DNA of 64,000 nucleotides from Chitinophaga nivalis (GTDB lineage: Bacteria > Bacteroidota > Bacteroidia > Chitinophagales > Chitinophagaceae): contig NZ_JAPDNR010000001.1 in assembly GCF_025989125.1 (NCBI RefSeq), forward strand, positions 3,516,301 to 3,580,300, read 5' to 3'. The position numbers and the translations under genes were made by a program. Below the pieces are notes generated by a model. The model worked only from the letters and a program-made list of their open reading frames with translations, was not told the DNA's origin and did not search any database. The stretch's first letter is position 1. Every line of letters starts with the position of its first letter. Below are positions 25,975 to 33,056 of the stretch, piece by piece.

Positions 25975-26772
25975 TTAGCCGGTAAACCGGCGCCATTCCT
26001 TGCGGAAGTGAGAGAAATCATAATAGCCCAGTTCTTCCCAGTCGGCTTTGTGGCCAAATCGGGCGTAGTGCTCCAGTGCCTGCCGGAAACGGAGGATAGA
26101 GAGGCATTTTTTGGGAGAGATGTCCAGCGAATCTGCAAAGTAGCGTTCCAGCGTACGGGGGGAGAGGTACAGCAGTCCGGCCAGTTTTTTGAGCTGATAG
26201 CCGGACTCCAGTAAGGCCGGACTATTCAGTGATTGCCGTACATACCGGAAATGCCTGGCCGCTCCGGGTAGTGGGGCTTGTTCCCGCAGAAACGTTTCCA
26301 GTAATGTTTTAATGGCTTCCAGGTTGCGGGATTCATAGATGGCCGATTCCAGCCGGTCTATACGGGGCAGTACATCCCGGGCATTCAATGTTTGCCGGTT
26401 AATATCCGCGCCTTTGATCTGAAACAGATAATTCAGGGAAGCAGGTTTGAACTTGATGCCCACCAGAAAATTGTTGAAGCCATGGCGATACGTTACGGGG
26501 GCGGCATGATAGCCGATTAATTCACTGGTATGGCAGGTATGCACCCAGGTATCTGTCTGGTCATGAATGGCAAAAGGGGCGCCCAGGTTCAGTACCAGGG
26601 AAGAATACATATTGGCCAGCAGTATTTCTTCAAAAGTGCAGTCCTGCCGCTGGGGGCTGCGCAGATCCAGCAGCCAGTAGAACAATACATGTTCTGCCAG
26701 GTCAGGCGAAGGCGCCATGAACTGGTATTCCCGGGAGAAATGTTGCTGATCTATTAATTCGATGGCCTGCAT
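25975..26772 (-). CDS. AraC family transcriptional regulator
   Basis: A 265-residue regulator: an N-terminal sensor domain of the DUF6597 type (about 10-145; the sequence MAPSPDLAEHVLFYWLLDLR fits) and a C-terminal pair of helix-turn-helix motifs (about 165-262) with YLSPRTLERYFADSLDISPKKCLSILRFRQAL. It binds DNA in the cytoplasm, and targets are unknown. It is transcribed away from the gene-free region at 26773-27462. Confidence 0.88.
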   Translation of the reverse strand: MQAIELIDQQHFSREYQFMAPSPDLAEHVLFYWLLDLRSPQRQDCTFEEILLANMYSSLVLNLGAPFAIHDQTDTWVHTCHTSELIGYHAAPVTYRHGFNNFLVGIKFKPASLNYLFQIKGADINRQTLNARDVLPRIDRLESAIYESRNLEAIKTLLETFLREQAPLPGAARHFRYVRQSLNSPALLESGYQLKKLAGLLYLSPRTLERYFADSLDISPKKCLSILRFRQALEHYARFGHKADWEELGYYDFSHFRKEWRRFTG

Positions 26773-26879
26773 ACAACAGTGAGTAAACAGCTACAATGTA
26801 CGAATAAGAAATGAGGTATCGTTTTTCCTGTGGGGTGATTAAACTTTTTGCAGTCGCACCTGTTAATATGATAGTAACA

Positions 26880-27055
26880 CCATGAAAACCCGGATGAAGA
26901 ATGATGGCAGTAATGGCTGTAGACTCCTTTCTTTTTCCCGGAGATTCCTACCTATACATACTTTAAGATACGGTTGATAAACAGGTTGAACATCCTGTAA
27001 TGGTTCAGGATGTGCAAGGGCGGGCCTTAGCACTTGTAGCGCCCGCCCTTTTTTT
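26880..27055 (+). ncRNA. Candidate small RNA ending at an orphan terminator
   Basis: The terminator at 27018-27055 has no plus-strand gene for more than 2.4 kb upstream, so a short transcript must start in the 240 bp before it. The interval contains a second stem (ACATCCTG 26990-26997 with 26006-type complement at 27006-27013). A 31-codon frame (26882-26977, MKTRMKNDGSNG...) also lies inside, so it could be a short mRNA. The 5' end is not defined by a clear promoter, and the boundary given is a guess. Confidence 0.4.
27018..27055 (+). terminator. Strong intrinsic terminator without an upstream gene
   Basis: GGGCGGGC (27018-27025) pairs with GCCCGCCC (27041-27048) and is followed by seven T residues. 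The T tract is only on the plus strand. Confidence 0.85.
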
Positions 27056-27403
27056 ATATGATAACGTGAAAGGATATACGAAATTAATCCGATCCCTGCG
27101 CCGCTTTTTTTCTTCGCTGCTTTTCCTGATAATGATTTGTTGAAACAACATGGACGTTGATAACGTACATGCCTGCACGAAAATGGCAGGAGGGTAGGTA
27201 TATTGCCTGCAAGGTATAAAGTATGCCGGCTGTTGCCAACGGGATTCTCTATCTATTTAAGGAGCGCTGCCAGGCGTAAAAAGCCCCTTTTTCTGTTAAC
27301 GTTTCATTAACAAATATTAAAAAATCATTAAAATAAATTGATAAATTATTGATTATAAGTGAATTAGGGAAATTTTAAAATTAAATTTAAACAAGGTTGC
27401 GAA

Positions 27404-27440
27404 TAAACGTTTGTTTAAATTAAACGTTTGTTTAACTTTG
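27404..27440 (+). promoter_or_regulatory. Promoter and TetR operator repeats of the efflux operon
   Basis: The 15-bp sequence TAAACGTTTGTTTAA occurs twice (27404-27418 and 27421-27435) with a 17-bp period; their junction forms the near-palindrome GTTTAAATTAAAC. Overlapping it is a complete Bacteroidota promoter: TTTG 27410-27413, 19-bp spacer, TAACTTTG 27433-27440. The overlap suggests the TetR protein encoded directly downstream represses its own operon here. Confidence 0.7.
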
Positions 27441-27462
27441 CTTCGTCAAATTAAAAAGGAAC

Positions 27463-28095
27463 ATGGAAGACTATAGTGAGAAACAACTCTCGATTATAAT
27501 GGTAGCGGAACGGTTGTTTGCCGACCATGGCTTTCATGGCACTTCAGTAAGAGACATAGCGCAGGAAGCGGATGTAAACATTGCCATGATATCCTATTAT
27601 TTCGGTTCAAAAGATAAACTACTGGAAGCGGTATTCAGATTCAGAATGGAAGCCTCCCGGAAATTTATCAATGAACTGGTGGAGAACGAAGTCATGTCGC
27701 CCCTGGACAAGATATACAGCCTGATAGACCGTTTTGTGAACAAGATGATGGCAGAACAGTACTTCCAGTGCATTATGAGCCGGGAGCAGCTGAACAAGGA
27801 TAAAAGTCCGGTACGTGACCTGATATGGCAGTTGAAAAGAGAAATGCTGGGGTTGATGGAACCTATTATTACCAATGCCCAGAAAACGGGTGCTTTTCAT
27901 AAAGATGTGGATGTAATGATGATGATGACAACATTGTTCGGGACCATTCATCAGGTTATACCAGCTCAGTTTATACTCAGAACCGATCCCGCTTATCAAA
28001 ACATGAGCGATGTTGATTTCCGGGAATACCTGAGAGAAAGATTAAGTAAACATTTAAAAAAATTGTTCAAAGCAATCCTTACACATGAATTCTAA
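27463..28095 (+). CDS. TetR/AcrR family transcriptional repressor
   Basis: A 210-residue regulator. The N-terminal HTH (about 8-55) includes HGTSVRDIAQEADVNIAMISYYFGSKDKLLEAVF, the hallmark of the family. The rest is an all-helical ligand-binding and dimerisation domain. It is the first gene of an efflux operon and overlaps the tolC-like gene by 11 bp, so it is probably the local repressor released by a pump substrate. The operator is likely the direct repeat overlapping its promoter. Confidence 0.92.
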   Translation: MEDYSEKQLSIIMVAERLFADHGFHGTSVRDIAQEADVNIAMISYYFGSKDKLLEAVFRFRMEASRKFINELVENEVMSPLDKIYSLIDRFVNKMMAEQYFQCIMSREQLNKDKSPVRDLIWQLKREMLGLMEPIITNAQKTGAFHKDVDVMMMMTTLFGTIHQVIPAQFILRTDPAYQNMSDVDFREYLRERLSKHLKKLFKAILTHEF

Positions 28096-29443
28096 AAGCA
28101 TATACACACGATTATATGCGCTTGCATCGGGAGTCATGCTGACGCTGTTTTTTCTGACAGCCTCCGCACAGCAGCAGGAAAAACCACTTTCGCTCAATGA
28201 AGCCATATCGCTGAGTATACAAAACAGCAAACAGTTAAAGGTTAGTCAGGCCAAAGTTGCAGCCGCTAACGCATCCCTGAAAGAAGCCAACGAAAAACAA
28301 TTGCCGGATGTAAAAGTATCAGGTTCCTACCTGCGCCTCACACAACCCAATATTGATCTGAAACTGGGCAAGAGTGAAGGAGAAGGCGGTGGAAAAGGCG
28401 CCGGACCGGAAGTAAATTCCGCTGCTTATGGCATCGCCAGCGTATCCGTACCCATCTTTGCAGGTATGATGATACAAAGCGGCAAAGAAGCTGCCCGTTA
28501 CCTCGAGCAGGCCGCCAAACTGGATGTAGACAAAGACCGGGAAGACATCATGCAGAATACTATTGCCGCCTACAGTAACCTGTACAAGGCCCAGGCAGCA
28601 GTGGTACTGATGAAAGAAAACCTGAAACAATCTACCCAGCGCGTATTCGATTTCACCAACCTGGAAAAGAATGGTTTACTCGCCCGCAACGACCTGTTAA
28701 AAGCAGAACTACAGCAGTCCAACTACGAACTGGCCCTCATGGATGCAGAAAACAGCCTGAAGGTAGCCTCCCTGAACATGAACATCATGCTCGGATTACC
28801 GGACAACACCCCGCTGGCCCTGGACACCACAGTATTTGCTACAGATAACAATGTCGATGCCCGTTCTGCCGCTGATTTCGAACAGCTGGCTTACCACAAC
28901 CGGAAAGATATTGCTGCCGTAAATGCCCGCGAAAGAGCTGCCAATGCAGGTGTAAAAGGAGCCAAAGGAGAATATTACCCTGCTGTAGCCTTTACCGGTG
29001 GTTATGTGGCCGCTTACATACCCAATGTAGTGACCATCACCAACGCCGTGAATGCCGGACTGGGACTCAAATACAACCTGTCGTCCCTGTGGAAAACAGG
29101 TTCTAAGGTAGCCGGCGCCAAAGCACAGCTGGCACAGGTACAGGCGAGTGAAGCACAGCTCACAGATGCCATTCACCTCGATGTATACCAATCTTACGAA
29201 AACTATCTCCTGAGCCATAAGAAAATGGATACTTACGTAAAGGCGATAGAACAATCAGAAGAAAATTACCGTATCACTAAAAACAAACAGGTCAATAACC
29301 TGGCTACTACGACCGACTTACTGGACGCAGACGTAGCCAACCTGCAGTCGCACCTGAACTACGCTTTCGCGAAAGCAGATGCACTGGTAGCTTACAAGAA
29401 ACTGTTGAAAGCTGCAGGCGTCCTGGATACGAACAATAAATAA
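28085..29443 (+). CDS. TolC family outer membrane efflux protein
   Basis: A 452-residue outer-membrane channel with signal peptide (about 1-29, ending ...LTASAQ). Two OEP repeats (about 35-230 and 250-445) have the long coiled helices typical of TolC; the opening LSLNEAISLSIQNSKQLKVSQAKVAAANASL is diagnostic. It forms the exit duct for the pump made by the two following genes. The start lies inside the end of the tetR gene, consistent with translational coupling. Confidence 0.92.
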   Translation: MNSKSIYTRLYALASGVMLTLFFLTASAQQQEKPLSLNEAISLSIQNSKQLKVSQAKVAAANASLKEANEKQLPDVKVSGSYLRLTQPNIDLKLGKSEGEGGGKGAGPEVNSAAYGIASVSVPIFAGMMIQSGKEAARYLEQAAKLDVDKDREDIMQNTIAAYSNLYKAQAAVVLMKENLKQSTQRVFDFTNLEKNGLLARNDLLKAELQQSNYELALMDAENSLKVASLNMNIMLGLPDNTPLALDTTVFATDNNVDARSAADFEQLAYHNRKDIAAVNARERAANAGVKGAKGEYYPAVAFTGGYVAAYIPNVVTITNAVNAGLGLKYNLSSLWKTGSKVAGAKAQLAQVQASEAQLTDAIHLDVYQSYENYLLSHKKMDTYVKAIEQSEENYRITKNKQVNNLATTTDLLDADVANLQSHLNYAFAKADALVAYKKLLKAAGVLDTNNK

Positions 29444-29469
29444 ATACCAAACCAATAAATAGCAAAGCT

Positions 29470-30600
29470 GTGGAAACGCAAACACAAACAAAACCTACTA
29501 ACAATATAACCATGCAGGAAACATCCGCGCCTAAAAAGCGCAGCAAAGGGTTCGTCATCGTACTGGCGGTACTGGTACTGGGAGGCGGTGCTTTCGGTAT
29601 CTCTAAATATATCCATAGCCAGGGCCACGAGGAAACAGATAACGCGCAGATCGATGCAAATGTAAGCCCCGTAATACCCCGCGTATCCGGTTATGTAAAA
29701 GAAGTACGGGTAAAAGATAACCAGTTCGTGAAAAAAGGAGACACCCTGGTGATCCTGGACGACCGCGACCTGGCCATTAAAGTACAACAGGCAGAAAATG
29801 GTCTCTATGCTGCCCAGGCTAATCTGGGTTCTGCAGAAGCAACCACCCTCGCTGCAGAAGCAGGTATCAGCACGGCGCAGGCCAACATCGGTACCATCGA
29901 TGCGCAGATTGAAGCCGCTAAAGTAAATCTGTGGAGAGCATCTCAGGACTATGAGCGTTACAATAACCTCATTAAAGATCACTCTATCACACAACAACAA
30001 TACGAACAGGCACTGGCTGCAAAACAATCTGCAGAACGTCAGCTGGATGTATTGGCCCGTCAGAAAGCTGCGGCCAGCCGCCAGACTTCTGTAGTGACTT
30101 CCCAGAGCAGCGCTACTTCCAAGCAGATCAACCTGGCTAACGCCGGTATCAAACAAAGAGAAACAGATGTGGCAGATGCTAAACTGAACCTCTCTTATAC
30201 CGTGATTACCGCTCCGGAAAATGGCGTACTGTCTAAAATCTTTGTACAGCCAGGACAGTTTGTAGCTGCCGGTCAGTCACTCTTCAGCGTGGTACTGGAC
30301 AACACCCCATGGGTAGTCGCCAACTTCAAGGAAACACAGCTGGACAGAATGAAACTGGGACAGAAAGTAACCGTGCACATTGATGCTTACCCGGGTAAAG
30401 CCCTGGAAGCAAAAGTAACGTCCTTTTCTCCTGCTACCGGTTCCAAATTCGCACTGCTGCCGCCGGATAACGCTTCCGGTAACTTCGTAAAAGTAGTACA
30501 GCGCTTACCGGTAAAAATCGAGTTCACAGATCCGGCTAATGAATTGGTAAAACAACTGCGCCCGGGTATGAACGTACTGGTAGACGTGCATCTCAACTAA
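29470..30600 (+). CDS. HlyD family secretion protein (EmrA-like adaptor)
   Basis: A 376-residue periplasmic adaptor: short cytoplasmic N terminus, one membrane helix (about 25-45), a biotinyl-lipoyl half motif (VSPVIPRVSGYVKEVRVKDNQFVKKGDTL), a coiled-coil hairpin (about 95-230), the second lipoyl half (APENGVLSKIFVQPGQFVAAGQSL) and a beta-barrel domain. It links the inner-membrane DHA2 pump with the TolC-like channel. The start codon is taken as GTG at 29470 for the MET-rich N terminus; an ATG at 29512 (MQETSAPKKRS) is a realistic alternative. Confidence 0.92.
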   Translation: METQTQTKPTNNITMQETSAPKKRSKGFVIVLAVLVLGGGAFGISKYIHSQGHEETDNAQIDANVSPVIPRVSGYVKEVRVKDNQFVKKGDTLVILDDRDLAIKVQQAENGLYAAQANLGSAEATTLAAEAGISTAQANIGTIDAQIEAAKVNLWRASQDYERYNNLIKDHSITQQQYEQALAAKQSAERQLDVLARQKAAASRQTSVVTSQSSATSKQINLANAGIKQRETDVADAKLNLSYTVITAPENGVLSKIFVQPGQFVAAGQSLFSVVLDNTPWVVANFKETQLDRMKLGQKVTVHIDAYPGKALEAKVTSFSPATGSKFALLPPDNASGNFVKVVQRLPVKIEFTDPANELVKQLRPGMNVLVDVHLN

Positions 30601-30625
30601 TCATACATGAACAGCTTCACTGCCC

Positions 30626-30735
30626 GGAGTTAATAATTAATGGGAACCATGCAGGATCGTCAGGCGGAAACCATTAGTATCAGGCAACTTGAAATAAGTA
30701 AGGAATTTATTAACCCGGCATTAATTATTAACTCC
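30626..30735. repeat. 17-bp inverted repeat in the HlyD-DHA2 gap
   Basis: GGAGTTAATAATTAATG at 30626-30642 is repeated in exact inverted orientation at 30719-30735, with 76 bp between. The pair fills nearly all of the 172-bp gap in an otherwise tight operon. It could fold into a long hairpin in the mRNA or be the remnant of a small inserted element. No target-site duplication is obvious. Confidence 0.6.
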
Positions 30736-30772
30736 AGGTGATGAGGCTTTCATTCAAAATATAAAGTGCTGC

Positions 30773-32353
30773 ATGCAACAAGAATCATTGATAGAATACG
30801 GCTCGCGCAGGGTGATCATCACGATCACCGCTATCTTCTGCGCCTTGCTGGAAATCGTGGATACCACGATCGTGAATGTGGCGTTGAATGACATGCGTGG
30901 TAATATGGGCGCTACCCTCAGCGAAATCGGCTGGGTGATCACGGCCTACGCGATCGGTAACGTAATCATTGTACCGATGACCAGCTGGTTATCCCAGCAG
31001 TTCGGCCGTCGTAACTATTTTGCGGCTTCTATTATCATATTTACGGTGTCGTCTTTCCTTTGTGGTAATGCCACCGTGATGTGGGAACTGATCATATTCC
31101 GTTTTATCCAGGGCCTCGGAGGCGGTGCATTGCTGGTAACTTCCCAAACCATTATTACAGAAAGCTATCCACCTGAAAAACGGGGTATTGCACAGGCAAT
31201 CTATGGACTGGGGGTAATCATCGGCCCGACACTGGGTCCGCCATTAGGAGGTTTTATCACAGATAACTACTCCTGGCCGTATATCTTCTACATTAATATA
31301 CCCATTGGCGTTGTCGCTACGCTGCTCACCCTGCAATATGTGCGCAGCCCTAAATACGGAGAAAAAAGATCCATCAGTGAAGTCGACTTCCTGGGTATTG
31401 GTCTCCTGGCCATCACAGTAGGCTGCTTACAGTTTGTATTGGAACGCGGACAGGAAGATGACTGGTTTAATGATACCACCATCACGGCATTAACCGTAAC
31501 CAGTGTACTGGCGCTCTTTTTCTTTGTATGGCGTGAACTGACATATAAAAACCCGATTGTGGAGCTGCGGGTACTCAAAAACGGGAACCTGCGGGTAGGA
31601 ACCATCCTCTCCTTTATCATGGGATTTGGTTTATATGGCTCTACATTTATCATTCCGCTGTACACCCAGGGTTCATTGGGCTGGACCGCTACCCAATCCG
31701 GGATGCTGATGATTCCGGCGGCGCTGACCACAGCGTTTATGATGCCGATCATCGGTAAACTATTGGAGAAAGGGGTACCTCAGCAATACCTGGTAGCTGC
31801 CGGTATGTTATTGTTCTTTGGTTTCTGCTTCTGGGGATATCTGATCATCACCCCGGCAGATACCGGCTCCGATGCTTTCTTCTGGATGCTGATCGTACGT
31901 GGTATTGGTATGGGTTTACTCTTCATCCCGATTACAACATTGTCGCTTTCTTCCCTGAAAGGACAGCAGATCGGGCAGGGAGCTGCATTTACCGGTATGA
32001 TGCGGCAGTTGGGTGGATCTTTTGGGGTGGCGTTGATCACCACCTTTATGTCGCGCCAGAACATGCTGCACCGCAACGACCTGGTATCCAAACTCGATAC
32101 CAACAACCCGGATGTCATCAACAGGGTACATGGCCTGCAACGCAGTTTTGTGGCCAAAGGTATGGACCCGCACACCGCGTTGAATTCAGGCTATAAAATG
32201 CTGGATTACAGTGTGAGCAAACAGGCGGCAGTACTGTCCTATATGGACGTATTCCTCTACCTCGGTATCCTGTTCCTCATCTGTGTGCCCTTTGTATTGA
32301 TGGTAAAAGGTAATAAACAACAAGGTAAGCTGGATGCTTCTGCCATGCACTAA
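30773..32353 (+). CDS. DHA2 family MFS multidrug efflux transporter (EmrB/QacA type)
   Basis: A 526-residue inner-membrane proton-driven pump with 14 predicted helices. Motifs: the DxxTxVNVAL phrase in helix one (EIVDTTIVNVALNDM), motif A-like WLSQQFGRR after helix two and motif C-like GLGVIIGPTLGPPLGG in helix five. Together with the EmrA-like and TolC-like genes it makes a tripartite pump spanning both membranes. It is last in the TetR-controlled operon, after a 172-bp gap with an inverted repeat, and is followed by a terminator. Likely substrates are hydrophobic toxic compounds. Confidence 0.93.
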   Translation: MQQESLIEYGSRRVIITITAIFCALLEIVDTTIVNVALNDMRGNMGATLSEIGWVITAYAIGNVIIVPMTSWLSQQFGRRNYFAASIIIFTVSSFLCGNATVMWELIIFRFIQGLGGGALLVTSQTIITESYPPEKRGIAQAIYGLGVIIGPTLGPPLGGFITDNYSWPYIFYINIPIGVVATLLTLQYVRSPKYGEKRSISEVDFLGIGLLAITVGCLQFVLERGQEDDWFNDTTITALTVTSVLALFFFVWRELTYKNPIVELRVLKNGNLRVGTILSFIMGFGLYGSTFIIPLYTQGSLGWTATQSGMLMIPAALTTAFMMPIIGKLLEKGVPQQYLVAAGMLLFFGFCFWGYLIITPADTGSDAFFWMLIVRGIGMGLLFIPITTLSLSSLKGQQIGQGAAFTGMMRQLGGSFGVALITTFMSRQNMLHRNDLVSKLDTNNPDVINRVHGLQRSFVAKGMDPHTALNSGYKMLDYSVSKQAAVLSYMDVFLYLGILFLICVPFVLMVKGNKQQGKLDASAMH

Positions 32354-32417
32354 CATCCGGTGTCAACATAAAAATATTGTTGCAATAACAGTGTAACAGT
32401 TGTAGGTTTAGGTAAAT

Positions 32418-32451
32418 AAGCCCCGATATTCATCGGGGCTTTAATTTTTTT
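32418..32451. terminator. Bidirectional terminator after efflux operon
   Basis: AAGCCCCGAT (32418-32427) pairs with 32432-32441 with a 4-nt loop and is followed by TTAATTTTTTT. It lies between the convergent DHA2 and GNAT genes. Confidence 0.85.
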
Positions 32452-32459
32452 ACAACGGT

Positions 32460-32936
32460 TTAGTTTTCGGGAGAGATACTTGGTGCGATTGTTTTTTGCA
32501 TACAAATGCTGTTGTCGACCCCAACATATTGCCCGTAGTTGGGAATACGGGTATAACCGGCTTTCTCATACAGGGCAACGGCTTCCGGCAATACAACGCC
32601 GGTTTCCAGTACACAGGTGTGATACCCCAGGGAAGCTGCCCATTGCTCCAGTTCTGCCAATACCCGAAAGGCCACCCCCTGGCCCCGGAAAGCCGGATCG
32701 GTAAACATTCTTTTGATTTCTGCCACGCCTGCTGCAAAGGGCTTGAAGGCGCCACACCCGGCTGGTACACCTGCTACATACGCCACCACTACCTGTTTAA
32801 TCTGATCTAACTGATTGAAGGGAGCGTAAAAGGTATGTAATTCTTCTCCGTCGCGGATGCGTATAAAACTATTTAATGCGGCCACCAGCTGATGAAAGTC
32901 GGGATGCCCGGCATCGGTTCTGATTAACTGTATCAT
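32460..32936 (-). CDS. GNAT family N-acetyltransferase
   Basis: A 158-residue acetyltransferase; the start at 32936 (MIQLIRTDAGHPDF) is chosen because the upstream extension is hydrophobic and reads through an intergenic terminator. The acetyl-CoA loop is EIKRMFTDPAFRGQGVAFRVLAELEQWA (R-G-x-G-x-A), followed by LETGVVLPEAVALYEKAGYTRI. This arrangement matches small GNATs of the YedL/PhnO-like type that modify amino acids or amines. It is cytoplasmic and monocistronic. Confidence 0.9.
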   Translation of the reverse strand: MIQLIRTDAGHPDFHQLVAALNSFIRIRDGEELHTFYAPFNQLDQIKQVVVAYVAGVPAGCGAFKPFAAGVAEIKRMFTDPAFRGQGVAFRVLAELEQWAASLGYHTCVLETGVVLPEAVALYEKAGYTRIPNYGQYVGVDNSICMQKTIAPSISPEN

Positions 32937-33006
32937 CTTACCAGGATATTTGCAGGATCTGAAAATTAGTTGGTGGGTAAAGCTACTAAAGCAGGGCAAA
33001 CTACCC

Positions 33007-33041
33007 AAAAACAGGAGCAAAAGCAAACGCTTTTGCTCCTG
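33007..33041 (-). terminator. Intrinsic terminator of the TonB receptor gene
   Basis: A 13-bp perfect stem (33012-33024 with 33029-33041, loop AAAC); on the minus strand it is followed by TTTTTGGG. It lies 16 bp beyond the TonB receptor stop codon. Confidence 0.85.
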
Positions 33042-33056
33042 TTGGTAAGGAGATGA

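Larger units (their letters stand above)
26773..27403. other. Long gene-free region containing an orphan terminator
   Basis: This stretch separates the AraC gene (minus) from the TetR operon (plus). It contains no frame of 60 codons. Its features are an inverted repeat (26990-27013) and a strong plus-strand terminator (27018-27055). Between 27056 and 27403 the sequence becomes AT-rich and nothing further was recognised. Confidence 0.6.

Noticed and set aside
30649..30741. 30-codon frame within the inverted repeat of the efflux operon
   Set aside because: It is short, its C-terminal residues are encoded by the repeat arm, and no initiation signal is present.
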